DNA from: Prosopocoilus inquinatus
Taxonomy: Eukaryota; Arthropoda; Insecta; Coleoptera; Lucanidae
Direction: 5' to 3'
Assembly: GCA_036172665.1 (NCBI GenBank)
Contig: CM069875.1
Coordinates: 21,855,806 to 21,919,805, forward strand
DNA: 64,000 nucleotides
Part shown: positions 12,408 to 22,790 of the stretch, piece by piece
Numbering within the stretch: position 1 is the first letter of the stretch
How the letters are laid out: each line of letters starts with the position of its first letter
Made by a program: the position numbers and the translations under genes
The notes under the pieces: model-generated
Seen by the model: the letters and a program-made list of their open reading frames with translations, nothing else
Told to the model about the DNA's origin: nothing
Database searches by the model: none

Positions 12408-12750
12408 TACAGTGTGGAAACTAAGTAGCGGATAAAATCCATAACTCCGTTAATATTTGTAATAAAGCAAAAATCTAAAAGGGGTATAGCGATTCAAATT
12501 ACAGCGCATAAGAAGAAGTTTATTTTGAGATATTTTCATGAATTTTTTTTAAGTTATGACGTCATCAAGATTTTTTTTAAATGACAACCTATATTTTTTA
12601 TTTTTTATTTCGGTGGGTTTTCAACAGTATAAAATTTTGAATCGATTACATAACAAAAAATTCAAGAAAAACGGCCATAAAAGTTTAATTGTAAAGTTGA
12701 AGAAATTAACAGAATATCTAGTTAGCTAGGTGTAAAACAAACAAAATTTG
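12408..12750 (+). repeat. Left terminal inverted repeat of the mariner-like element
   Basis: The inner part, from about 12,590 (TTTTTTATTTTTTATTTCGG onward) to TAGCTAGGTGTAAAAC, matches the inverse complement of about 13,970-14,147 with few changes. The outer 180 bp have no partner in this window because the right end is truncated. An inverted repeat of over 300 bp is long for a mariner element. Confidence 0.85.
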
Positions 12751-12853
12751 TTTGATTGACAAGAACTTGTAAATACCTATCACAATAAAGTGAGTATTTT
12801 TATTCCCTGTGGATAGTAGGAGTTACACTAATTATTAAAAGCCTTTTACCAAA

Positions 12854-13945
12854 ATGGTGTTGCTGACTGAAAAACAAAGAATTGAAGTTCTAATGATGAT
12901 TGGGTATGGCGATCGAATTAGAACTCATCAAGAGGTGTGTCGACTTTTTATAGACAAATATCCTGATCAGCAAATAAGTCAATCCACAGTCAGCAGAATA
13001 GAAAATAAATTTCGAAATTACGGTATTGTGAAAGACCTTCCAAAAACTGGCCACCCTAAGAAAAAATTAATTGACGATGTGCAGCTTGATATTTTACTAG
13101 AAATAGAAAATAATCCGCATTCGACTAGTCGAGACATTGCTTTAGAGCACAACCTGAGCCATACCTCGGTACTGAAACTTTTAAAAATGCAAAAGTTTCA
13201 TCCGTATAAAGTAAAATTAGTCCATGAGTTAGCAGAAACTGACTATGATCATAGACAAGAATTTTGTGAAGAAATGTTGGAAATTTGCAATCGTGATCCA
13301 ATGTTCTCGCAGCGTATAATTTTTTCTGATGAGGCAAGTTTTACTTTACATGGAACTGTTAACAGACATAATTGTCGATATTGGTCTAGGGAAAATCCCC
13401 ACTGGATGCAAGAAGCTCATACTCAACATCCCCAGAAGCTCAACGTATGGACAGGAATTGTCGGTGACAGAATTTTAGGTCCATTCTTTATCGAAGGTAA
13501 TTTAACTGGTGAGAAATATCTACACTTCTTACAATTCGAATTAGTACCTGCATTGGCGATATTATTTCTTAATGAAAATGACTGTGACGTACCAAACAAT
13601 AACATTTGGATGCAACACGACGGTGTTCCGCCACACTACGCAGTTGATGTGCGACGTTATTTGGACGAGATGTTCCCAGGTAGATGGATAGGAAGAAGAG
13701 GTCCAATGGAATGGCCAGCTAGATCCCCTGATCTAACGCCATTAGACTTTTTTCTATGGGGGTACTTAAAAAGCAAGGTGTATAAAAATAGATCTAACAA
13801 CTTAGACGATCTTAAAGAAAGAATTCGACAGGAGTGTAGGTTAATAACACCTCAAACTATTTCAAATGTTGTTATAAATGAATTTTATGAGCGTCTTGGG
13901 TATTGTCAGTTGGTGCATGGTCGTCAGTTTGAACATTTATTGTGA
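12854..13945 (+). CDS. Tc1/mariner-group transposase, intact, 363 aa
   Basis: This would be a cut-and-paste DNA transposase that binds the element's terminal repeats and moves it into TA sites. Residues about 1-70 form an N-terminal helix-turn-helix unit (TEKQRIEVLMMIGYGD, then the SQSTVSRIENKF recognition-helix pattern). A second helix-turn-helix region (TSRDIALEHNLSHTSVLKLL, about 91-110) follows. The catalytic DDE/D fold begins at IIFSDEASF (Asp159), continues at WMQHDGVPPHY (Asp256), and ends at SPDLTPLDFFLWG (Asp298). Asp256 to Asp298 leaves 41 residues between them, a DD41D-type spacing if Asp298 is the third acidic residue, as the family alignment suggests. The C-terminus GRQFEHLL is typical of the group. 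The frame is uninterrupted by stops or introns, and the ATG sits 104 bp inside the left repeat. No disabling change is visible, so the enzyme may be active or only recently silenced. Function is inferred from motifs. Confidence 0.95.
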   Translation: MVLLTEKQRIEVLMMIGYGDRIRTHQEVCRLFIDKYPDQQISQSTVSRIENKFRNYGIVKDLPKTGHPKKKLIDDVQLDILLEIENNPHSTSRDIALEHNLSHTSVLKLLKMQKFHPYKVKLVHELAETDYDHRQEFCEEMLEICNRDPMFSQRIIFSDEASFTLHGTVNRHNCRYWSRENPHWMQEAHTQHPQKLNVWTGIVGDRILGPFFIEGNLTGEKYLHFLQFELVPALAILFLNENDCDVPNNNIWMQHDGVPPHYAVDVRRYLDEMFPGRWIGRRGPMEWPARSPDLTPLDFFLWGYLKSKVYKNRSNNLDDLKERIRQECRLITPQTISNVVINEFYERLGYCQLVHGRQFEHLL

Positions 13946-13969
13946 TTTCAATGACTGTCAAAATCAAAT

Positions 13970-14147
13970 TTTGTTTATTTACACCTTAATTTTGTTTCGT
14001 TTTAAACCTAGCTAACTAGATGTTCTGTTTATTTCTTCAACTTTACAATTAAACTTTTATGGCCGTTTTTCTTTGTTATGTAATCGATCCAAAATTTTAT
14101 ACTGTTGAAAGCAGGTTAAAGAATCCCACCGAAATAAAAAATAAAAA
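13970..14147 (-). repeat. Right terminal inverted repeat of the mariner-like element, truncated
   Basis: This is the inverse complement of about 12,590-12,750, including the TAGCTAACTAGATGTTCTG and CTTTTATGGCCGTTTTTC words. It ends abruptly after GAAATAAAAAATAAAAA, next to family-A sequence. Translations through this segment (for example 14,059-14,241) are artefacts of the repeat. Confidence 0.85.
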
Positions 14148-15653
14148 GCCATCTTTGTGCAACAAAAACCATGATGCCCATTTTTGGCCTGTAGTAGGCT
14201 ATAGTAACATTCTTTCAGATCATGTCCAGTTTTGCACTTGATTACTTACAGGCCGGTTGAAAAGTAACTTCTATTCGAACTGATATCAATTGTCGAAAAG
14301 TCATGTTTTTTTAAATGAAACGCCTTGTATATTTTTATACCATGCCACTCAGGATTAAATGTTCTTTCGTCCTGTATTAGCATTCCCTATACCTATCTCT
14401 TATAGTTCACTCGTTACCGATAATTTCTTTTTAATACCTAATTTTTTTCCATTTTTCGGTGTTGTGTTTAAATAGTGGGCTATGAAAACTAGAGAAATTA
14501 TAATTTTTTAAATCATCCGTCTCGTAGGAATTAAAAAAACACAATTTAATCGCTAGGAAGAACCAAAAAATGAATAATCAAACACAGACATATTAAATGT
14601 ATTTGATGGTAAAAAAATCGACATTTCAAGAAGTTAATAAAAAAAGTTGTTATATCGAGGAAAATGCGTTATTACTTAGATACAGTAGAAAGTTATTACT
14701 AATAAATAATAGCCGAGGACAACTTAGAGCCAATATTATAATAAACAATTTGTGTATTATTTTTAATATTTCTGATTTATTTAATAGTTTTCATAAAATT
14801 TTGTATTCTAAGTGTAAATTTCTCCTTGTAAATGTGTAAATAGTCATACCAAGAATTTTAATACATGCGGCATATGTAAACAAAAAGTTCAGATGATAGA
14901 TGTGTATTTAAATATTATCTGTCGGTTTTTAAAATGAAATTGAAATTACAGTCAGAAATTAATTTCAAAACCTCAGTTTGTTAAATTTTCATAGCACACT
15001 ATTCAGGAATAATACTGAAAAGTGAAAAAAATTGACGTGTCAAAGAGAAAATCATGAATAGAAAGAGAAAGGTAAGAGATGGGTATAGGGAATGCTAATA
15101 CAGTTCGAAAGAACATTTAATTCTGATTCTTATGGTATAAAAAAGTACTGGGTGTTCTATTTAAAAACCATGACTTTTCGACAGTTGAAATCAGTTCGAA
15201 TAGAAGTTACTTTTCAACCAGCCCGTAAACGATTTTGTTTAAAATTAGGTATGACCTGAAAGCTTAGGAGCATAGCCTACTGCAGACCAAAAATTGAAAT
15301 TATGGCTTTTGTTACACTAAGATGGCAGCATCATAAACAAGGTACTGCAACATTGAACTTTTTTTTTAAAAATGGAAATATCTCTAAAACGGCTAATTTT
15401 TCTTGTATCACATGTTACACAAAATATTTTTACAATTTCATGATGATTTCAGAAATGCAATAAAAAATGGGGTATTCCATTTAAAATAAGAAAGTTGACA
15501 GGAACTTCCGGTACAAGCGGAAGTGTCCGAAAGTTGGAAATATTATATTTTAATAAATCTTTATCGCTAACTTATAACCGCAAAATATGAAATAGAAATT
15601 CAAAGAGGAAGTCCGTAAACTTTTAATGAAAGGGTTGCCTGAATCTCCCTGTA
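14148..15653. mobile_element. Family A long-inverted-repeat element, copy 2, left end missing
   Basis: The right terminus ends CTGAATCTCCCTGTA at 15,653 before TA, identical in form to copy 1. The inner left arm (14,148-about 14,400) and the inner right arm (about 15,050-15,330) are inverse copies of each other, meeting around an AT-rich centre at about 14,700. The outer left arm, present in copy 1 at 784-1,108, is absent because the copy begins at the mariner junction. With its missing part this element would have arms of at least 600 bp, a foldback design. Neither arm carries a recognisable protein; the frame at 14,597-14,839 lies in the AT-rich centre and has no domain. Confidence 0.8.
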
Positions 15654-15655
15654 TA

Positions 15656-16717
15656 GGAGAAATATATTTTGCGCGGTTCAAATTCTAGTGAAGCAGGCAA
15701 TATAAAATATTGGACCGTAGGTGTAAACAAACGCGAGGGCTGCGGAGACAATTAACGCCGCTACAGCAATGGTGTTACTCAGTATAACAAAAAACAGAGC
15801 AATATTGCCGCAATAAAAAATTACAGTTGTGTAATCAACTCTTCTTGTTTAAATGTGTAAAGATTTTCAGAGTAATTAGTTGACCAGTTGTACCTCGACC
15901 GGCGGACTTTATTGCGACATTGCGTCATATAGTAAGAACGCCGTAAATTATTTTCACCGTCCCATTACACAATGTGCCTGTTCGATACATTTTTACGGCG
16001 CTACTGAAACGATGGCGTATATTTATTCAAATCCTATGCTTAATTGTAATTAAAGGAGAACAATTTAAATCTGCTTGCAATCATCAGAATTAAATATGTT
16101 TCATTAGATAATCGACAATAATTAGATATTGACATCCTGGTCTTTGTAAACCAATAGTACACATGATTTACAGTGCTAATTTCGCGTATTAAAGTAATTA
16201 AAAAAAATTATTAGTCGCTCTGATTGATTGTCGCTTTGTTAATTATTTCCACTAACGAATACGTTTCTTCGTAGTTCGAGTTCGATGACGCTTTATTGTT
16301 TTGGTTCCACAAAATAATAAAAGCGATGACTACATTCAATAATGATTTTCCGAAATGCAGAAAGAAAAGACATTCTTAAACATTTTGCGCAGTAAAGAAA
16401 TAACAATGCAGTTTATTGACGATCAGCAAATAAAGTACACGATTAATACGTATGAATTAGTAAAATAATTTTAGAAAATGGAATTTCTAATTTTTATTTA
16501 TTTTTACAGTTTTGTGGACAGAAAACTATTAACAATTACGTGAAAATTGAGAAAATTGATTAATTTAATAAGCAACGCGATGGATATTTATAATTCTATT
16601 CCGTTATGGAATTACATAAGCGATGATTTTAACCCAGTGCCCTTCAGTTCGATGACGCTTTATTGTTTTACGACGTTTTACGATGCGCTTGTAGAAACTG
16701 ATACACGGCCAGTCACC
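15656..16717. other. Unannotated stretch, GC-richer at 15,660-16,040
   Basis: No gene or repeat boundary is supported. The first 400 bp are less AT-rich than the surroundings and non-repetitive, possibly single-copy regulatory DNA. The frame at 16,547-16,750 runs into the foldback arm and has no domain. Confidence 0.35.
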
Positions 16718-17123
16718 GATGAGAAGTTAGCAATAAAATTCCAGCAATAAAATTATGAAATTTCAAAACGTTGCCACCGCTAAAATAACGATCACAGATC
16801 AGTAATATTTAATCTATTACAAAGAGTATAATGTGTAGATTCCCCTCATATGAAGAAACTGAAAAAATATTTGATATTATGTTAACTATGACTATGTAAA
16901 CCAGCATAAGTCATTATATCGATGAGAAGTTAGCAATAAAATTCCAGCAATAAAATTATGAAATTTCAAAACGCTGCCGCCGCTAAAATAACTATCACAG
17001 ATCAATAATATACAATCTATTACAAAGAGTATAATGTGTAGATTCCCCTCATATGAAGAAACTGAAAAAATATTTGATATTAAGTTAACTATGGCTATTT
17101 AAACCAGCATAAGTCATTATTCA
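16718..17123 (+). repeat. 203-bp tandem duplication at the outer left arm of J
   Basis: Two near-identical units begin GATGAGAAGTTAGCAATAAA at 16,718 and 16,921. Both run through the TATTACAAAGAGTATAATG and TATTTGATATTA words, with only a few substitutions. The right arm has a single unit, so the left duplication happened after the arms formed. Confidence 0.85.
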
Positions 17124-17639
17124 TATATCGCACCAAAACAATTGCTTTCACTGAAAATTTTCACGTAGTCATAAAGTAAACATACATATCTATTTAATAA
17201 TGCCTTCAGAATGTTTTAGCCGGTTTATTTAAAGTAATTAGAAAATTAATTAAATATGGCATTCCCAGCAATAAAATAATACTAACTTTGAACGTCCATA
17301 TCTGTTAATGCAGTATTCGCATAAACATTCTGTTCGCAGAACATGAAAGCACGGATCGAAATCTATCGTTTGAACCACCCCCTGAGTTTTAGCCGGTTGA
17401 TTTGAAGTAATTAGAAATTAAATAAAAGTGACGCTCAGACCAATGAAACAGTACCAATTTCGTTTAAACCAACTTCTGAGTTTTAGCCGGCTGATTTGAA
17501 GTAATTACAAAGTAATAAGTTGTGGCATTTTCAAGAGTAAAACAATATTAACTTTACATTGTCCCTTCTGAATTATTTTGTACTTAAAAAATCGAGATAT
17601 GTACAAACAGTAAATATTTCATGGCTATTACGAAAAGCT

Positions 17640-18207
17640 TGATTATATAAATACGAATTTAAACGGGTCCAAACCAAAAAGTAGAAGTAATTCTTGCAAT
17701 TTTCGATCTGCTTATTCTAAATTAGGGTTATGAGAACTATATTACGAAGAAAACAAAAACAATAACACGATATCTTACGTAAAAAAGGCCTGGCACGGAA
17801 ACGTGAAAAATCGTTTCAAATTTTCTTGTGCATGCAACAGGTAAGAACACAAGAGCAAATTTTATTCTATTAAATATTTTTTATAAACATAAATGAATAA
17901 GCTAACCATTCGGATGAGTTAACTGAGAAATATCCATTAACTGCTTCAGATCTTTAGCAAAACTGAGAAAACCGGAAATCTTTTTTTCTGAAGTATTAGG
18001 CCGAAGAGAATAATCTCTTGTAACCAAGAAACACATTTTGTAAATACTTATCGAATCCTACTCAAATTTTGTCTAGTTTGCCCAACAATTCCAAATTACA
18101 ATTTTTTTTTGTAATTTTCGTAGCCTAAATAAGTGCTATTTTTAGCCACACAACAAATCAATAATAAAAAAATTTCCCATATGGTGCGAACGTTTTAGCT
18201 GTCACTG
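17640..18207. mobile_element. Family B element, single arm
   Basis: The stretch is related over its whole length to both arms of the family-B element at 26,470-27,515. Shared words include GGTCCAAACCAAAAAGTAGA, AACGTGAAAAATCGTTTCA and CCATATGGTGCGAAC. It ends with GCTGTCACTGTA at 18,207, which is the family terminus (CAGTGACAGC read inward) and directly abuts element I. The partner arm on the left is missing. Confidence 0.7.
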
Positions 18208-18785
18208 TAAACAGACTGTTAAAAAATAACTCGGCACCATTGCTAGCTTTTTTATTATAAAAGGTGTTTTTGTCTGACTTTTGTAAAAATCTTTTAATAA
18301 CAAGAATTTTTATAAGATGCATTTTCTGGCCCAGAACATCTTATGAAAATTCTTGTTATTAAAAGATTTTTACAAAACTCAGACAAAAACGCCTTTTATA
18401 ATAAACAAATAAACCAAAATTAATGGCTTCACATACACACACGATTTTCAAATGTTTTGTTCTTGAAACACAGCCATCTTAGTGAATTTGTAAAAAATCA
18501 AAATAACTTCTTTATTTATTAATTTCCGATAAAAATGATAAAGAATAATTTTAATTCAGAATTTTATTCTCTATCGATTGGTCAAATAATATACAGCGTG
18601 TTCCATTTAAAAGAAAGTGTTCTATTCTCTTTATTTCGTTAACGCGATGTTCAATTGTTTTTTTCTTTGAATGCACCGTTGCAATCAGGACGAAAGATAC
18701 TACTAGTTTGCTAATTTAATTGTATCTGTAACTTTAATAATAAAATAGTTTGCAATAGTGCCGAGTTATTTTTAAACAGTCTGTA
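18208..18785. mobile_element. Element I, about 580 bp with 50-bp inverted repeats
   Basis: CAGACTGTTAAAAAATAACTCGGCACCATTG near the left end (first 20 bases CAGACTGTTAAAAAATAACT) is mirrored at 18,745-18,785 by the inverse of CAGACTGTTTAAAAATAACT. A TA follows the right end. The left half contains a very regular nested hairpin, listed separately. There is no coding sequence. Confidence 0.75.
18251..18405. repeat. Near-perfect 69-bp-arm hairpin
   Basis: Positions 18,251-18,319 and 18,337-18,405 are inverse complements with about three mismatches in 69, separated by a 17-base loop (CATTTTCTGGCCCAGAA region). So few mismatches imply a recent origin. If transcribed it would form a long double-stranded RNA stem. 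It could be a tiny MITE inserted in element I or an internal part of I. Confidence 0.85.
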
Positions 18786-19759
18786 TAGGGTGATCAAAGT
18801 TTCCATTATACAGTATGTCCCAGTGATTCTCAGTAATCGCGAATGATTAAAGCTTAAATAAAAATACTATGATGGACAAATAATATGTGGGAAGAAGAGA
18901 AATTCGCAAATAGAAAAGATGGTTGGAGATAGATGTCTAAAAATATCGATTCACGATTTGAATAATGCCCTTCTGAATTAAGAGAAAATCCAATATAAAT
19001 CGCAAGTTTTAACAAATTTTCAGCATTAAAAGTGTTATTTAACGCGGTATCACAAGGGGTACTTTGCTACTTGAATTTTTAAAGTTGGGGTTGTTATAGC
19101 TTAGAGATGGGGGATTGAAAATTACACCCTCAAATGATGATTTAAAAATAAAAATCGACCTGAGAATTCTTCTTTTTCTCAACCATTTTATAGAATTTAT
19201 CCGTTACTTTTGGGAAACATTGTATACATACAATAACTTCATAATTATTAAGGTACGAAATCGTTCAAATCATCAGCAATAATGAACCCACAATTAAGCG
19301 GCGATACCAAAAAAACAATTACGCATCGCGTTCTCATAATATGAAATATTCCGTATTTTTTGTTGTGAAACGAAAAAATAGTAAATTCTAAATATAAAGT
19401 ACTCTTTACTATTTAACCTCAGAACAAATAATAAAGGAGTTATTGCGATATTTGTATTCATCATTAAAAAAAAATCATTAAAAATCTGCTACAATTCAGC
19501 TAAATTGCAACAGGGTTCTCATAGCGATTTCGGTCCTAATTGAGGCCTCAACAGAAGAAGAACATATCGAGAATTCCACCATAATCTGACTGATCCGCTC
19601 AGCTTACGCATGGACAATGTTTAATTACTAATCTTGAGTAAAAGCAGTATATTTTTGCCAATTTGAACGACTTCTTACCTTCCATAATAACGAAGTTGTT
19701 GTGTGCGTATAATAAAAACTTTGAACACCCTGTGTACTCAATGCAAAGTTCAAACCTTG
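18786..19759. other. Centre of foldback element J, nothing recognised
   Basis: AT-rich sequence between element I and the right J arm. No gene or further inverted repeat is supported. The frame at 19,628-19,813 runs into the J arm and has no domain. Confidence 0.45.
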
Positions 19760-20480
19760 GCCATAATTCATAAAGCGCAATGTAAATTTTTTTTTTATTG
19801 TTGCAAACGTCACAATTTATTAATTTCTAAATACTTCAAATCAACTGGCTAAAACTCAGGGGGTGCTTTAAACGATAGATTTCAATCCGTGCTTTCATAT
19901 TCTGCAAACAGAATTTTTATGCAAGTGCGGAATGGAAAGTTATGAACATTTGAAATTGGTACTGTTTCATTGGTCTGAGCGTCACTTTTAATTAATTCCT
20001 AATTAATTCAAATCAACCGGCTAAAACTCAGAGGGTGGTTTAAACGATAGATTTCGATCCGTGCTTTCATATTCTGCAAACAGAATGTTTATGCGAATAC
20101 TGCATTAAGAGATATGGACGTTCAAAGTTAGTATTATTTTATTGCTGGGAATGACATATTTAATTAATTTTCTAATTACTTTAAATCAACCGGCTAAAAC
20201 TTTCTGAAGGCATTATTAAATAGATATGTATGTTTACTTTATGACTACGTGAAAATTTTCAGTGAAAGCAATTGTTTTGGTGCGATATATGAATAATGAC
20301 TTATGCTGGTTTAAATAGTCATAGTTAACTTAATATCAAATATTTTTTCAGTTTCTTCATATGAGGGGAATCTACACATTATACTCTTTGTAATAGATTA
20401 AATATTATTGATCTGTGATCGTTATTTTAGCGGTGGCAGCGTTTTGAAATTTCATAATTTTATTGCTAACTTCTCATTGG

Positions 20481-21384
20481 TCGGCCAGTCAGAGGTTTTC
20501 AAACAAAAAGTCTCCGGGCTCTGGGGGGTTTTAATTTCTTTAATTTTTCACCAATAAAATTCATATTTGCAGAAATCACTATCTTAAGTGAGAAAGAACT
20601 TACAGTTTTAATATGTGAAACTTATTTGATTACAGGCTGTATATGGGAAAGGTCAAGATCAGCTTGTCATGTTTGAAAAATTTTATTCTAAATTCGGCTC
20701 CACTTTTGGAGTTCCACGCATATATTTAGATTTAATTGACAAAATTATTTTGTTAGCATTCCACAAGTACGGTCATCGACTGTCATCACTGTCTAGCAGG
20801 AACTGCTGATGTCGACTTGGCTGGCAGATCAAAGTTCTTTTCGGTTAATGGAACGTAAGCAAAACTAACGTTTTAATGGAGGAAATTCCATGACAAATTA
20901 AATCCACGTCGTTTGACCTTATTTACAATGCTACACCAACGAATTGTATTTCATTCAATGCAATTAACGAACTTCTTATTAAATGTGTTTCGATGAGACG
21001 TTGACAGACTTGATACACCGTCCTTTGGACCTGCACATTTCATCACATCCTGTACGGATAGTTTAGAAAGGGAAATTTGTAAATCAAATCAATCATTATT
21101 AAGTCGTTATTAGAGAGTGATTTTTCATTTTTTATTCGGATAGTGATTATTAGATGTACGAGGCAGTGATTGTTGGCCTAGGATGAAGAGCCATAGAGAA
21201 TAGAGAATATTTTATGCCATGCGAGTGTCTCCTACGATGTAATGTAAAACCGAGCATCTCTACTATTTAATACGTAATTAATTATATAAGGAACTATTAA
21301 TCTAATGTTACTTTCATTTTACTCTAATCGTTTGAATATAAGTCAATCTTTTAATAATCTCCCCTAAATCAAATAATTGAAAAG
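20481..21384. other. No gene recognised
   Basis: AT-rich DNA between foldback element J and the nested inverted repeat. Nothing else is identified. Confidence 0.45.
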
Positions 21385-22790
21385 AGGATGAAGGGTTTAT
21401 GCGCAGATCAGAAGAAACTATTCTGTTGATTAAGGGGACTAAAATAGTAAAGGAGACTGTGGTTTAAGAGATAATTGAAATTAATCTCCGCCCACAATAC
21501 TTTTTATATCCGTAGATACGTATTTCGCCATCTTCAGTAGGCTACCAACTTAAAAGCACTAAAAAGATCTAAAAACAACCTAATCATCATGATAAAATCA
21601 TAAAAATGTTAAAACTAACAACTATCTAATCATCCTAAAAGATATACATATGCAGTGACCGGCAGAAAGTTGTCTGCATATGGGAAAACTTTTTATTATT
21701 GATTTCTCAGAAAAAATTATTATTTATGAAAGCTCCTGCATCTTTCCAAACTCAAGATGCATGTGCCAGAGTTTGAATAATACCCCTATGTCATATACCG
21801 GAAAAATCCAAATATTTGAAATCGATATAAGAGTAAAGCACCTTTATTTTTCACGATGCGCGGAAATTTTATTTGGAAAAGTTACTCAGAATTATTATAA
21901 ACTCTCAAATATGAAATCATGGCTACCTACGATGGAAAAAAATAATTTGGCTAAAAGTTGTAATTTTTAGGGTATAAATGTTATTAATGATAATTTCTAG
22001 TTGACAGTTGAGCAAAAGACGAATTTTAGAGTATGTTCATATCACACTTGAAGAAAGGTCCAGCTCTACACATCCAAAGTTCTGCGACACACACGTTGGT
22101 ACGAAAAAAAATTGAAAAATACCTGAAATTATTTTTTTTCATCGTAGACAGCCATTATTTCATATTTGAGATTTCATAATAAATCTGAGAAACTTTTCCA
22201 AATAAAATTTCCGCGTAGCGCGGAAAATAAAGGTACTTTTCTCTTATACCGATTTCAAATATTTTGAATTACTCGGTATATGACAGGAGGTATTCAAAGT
22301 TTGATACATGCATCTTAAGTTTGAAAAGATGCAGGAGCTTTTATAAACAATAAATTTTTCTGAGAAATAAATAATAAAGAGTTTTCCTATATGTAGCCAA
22401 ATTTCTGCCGGTCACTGTATGTCTAAGGAATAAGAAGCTTTTTCGTTTCTTTGGACTATTTATTTTCGTATTTCCGTGTTGTTTGGTTAGCTCTTATTTG
22501 TAAGGTTTTTCTAACGGTTAGTTTTAGATCTTTACATATTAATTTATGTTTACTTACATTTAGGCATATATATCTTTTAGGATGATTAGATTGTTATTAG
22601 TTTTAACATTTTATGATTTTACCAGGATGATTAGTTTGTTTTTAGATCTTTTTAGTACTTTTAAGTTGGTAGCGTTAGGTTAATTTCAATTATCTCTTAA
22701 ACCACAGTGTCCTTTACTATTTTAGTCCCCTAAATCAACACAATAGTTTCTTCTGATCTGCGCATAAACCCTTAATCCTCTTTTTTACTT
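21385..22790. repeat. Outer inverted repeat enclosing element H
   Basis: The arm at about 21,385-21,650 (words TTTATGCGCAGATCAGAAGAAAC, here only its 20-base core TATGCGCAGATCAGAAGAAA, and AAAAAGATCTAAAAACAA) recurs inverted at about 22,560-22,790. The arms are separated by element H and about 140 bp of other sequence. The arms differ by small indels. This looks like an older foldback or MITE with H inserted near its centre. Confidence 0.75.
21653..22419. mobile_element. Element H, long-inverted-repeat MITE, 767 bp
   Basis: The left end CAGTGACCGGCAGAAAGTTG is mirrored at the right end (CTGCCGGTCACTG, ending 22,419). The arms continue inward for about 300 bp, sharing TTATTATTGATTTCTCAGAA versus TTCTGAGAAATAAATAATAA, GATGCAGGAGCTTT and GCGCGGAAATTTTATTTGG. 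The plus-strand frame at 21,680-21,970 is simply the left arm read through and matches no protein family I know. The terminus and the subterminal CATATGGGAAA and TTATTATTGATTT words are also found in family B, so B and H are probably related lineages. Confidence 0.8.

Larger units (their letters stand above)
12408..14147 (+). mobile_element. Mariner-like (Tc1/mariner superfamily) transposon, right end truncated
   Basis: The left end TACAGTGTGGAAACTAAGTA at 12,408 follows a TA. The left inverted repeat runs about 340 bp inward to about 12,750. Its inner half recurs, inverted, at about 13,970-14,147, immediately downstream of the transposase stop codon. The outer roughly 180 bp of the right repeat (counterpart of 12,408-12,590) are missing: at 14,147/14,148 the sequence switches to family-A sequence. 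The right copy also has a 14-bp insertion (about 14,111-14,124). The transposase is intact, but this copy lacks its right terminus and so is probably unable to move itself. It could still supply enzyme to others. Confidence 0.9.
16718..20480. mobile_element. Foldback element J with arms built of tandem modules
   Basis: The left arm (16,718-about 17,585) and the right arm (about 19,760-20,480) are inverse copies. Both begin at the outside with GATGAGAAGTTAGCAATAAA and share the words CCTCATATGAAGAAACTG and GCACCAAAACAATTGC. Each arm contains a module ending AGTTTTAGCCGGTTGATTT repeated about three times (near 17,213, 17,391 and 17,480 on the left; 19,845, 20,015 and 20,187 on the right). The left arm also has its outermost 203 bp duplicated in tandem (16,718 and 16,921). 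Long arms made of direct repeats are the hallmark of foldback elements such as Drosophila FB. No transposase frame is present. Between the arms lie a family-B arm and element I. Confidence 0.8.

Noticed and set aside
14059..14241. Small open frame downstream of the transposase
   Set aside because: It runs through the right terminal repeat and across the mariner/family-A junction; not coding.
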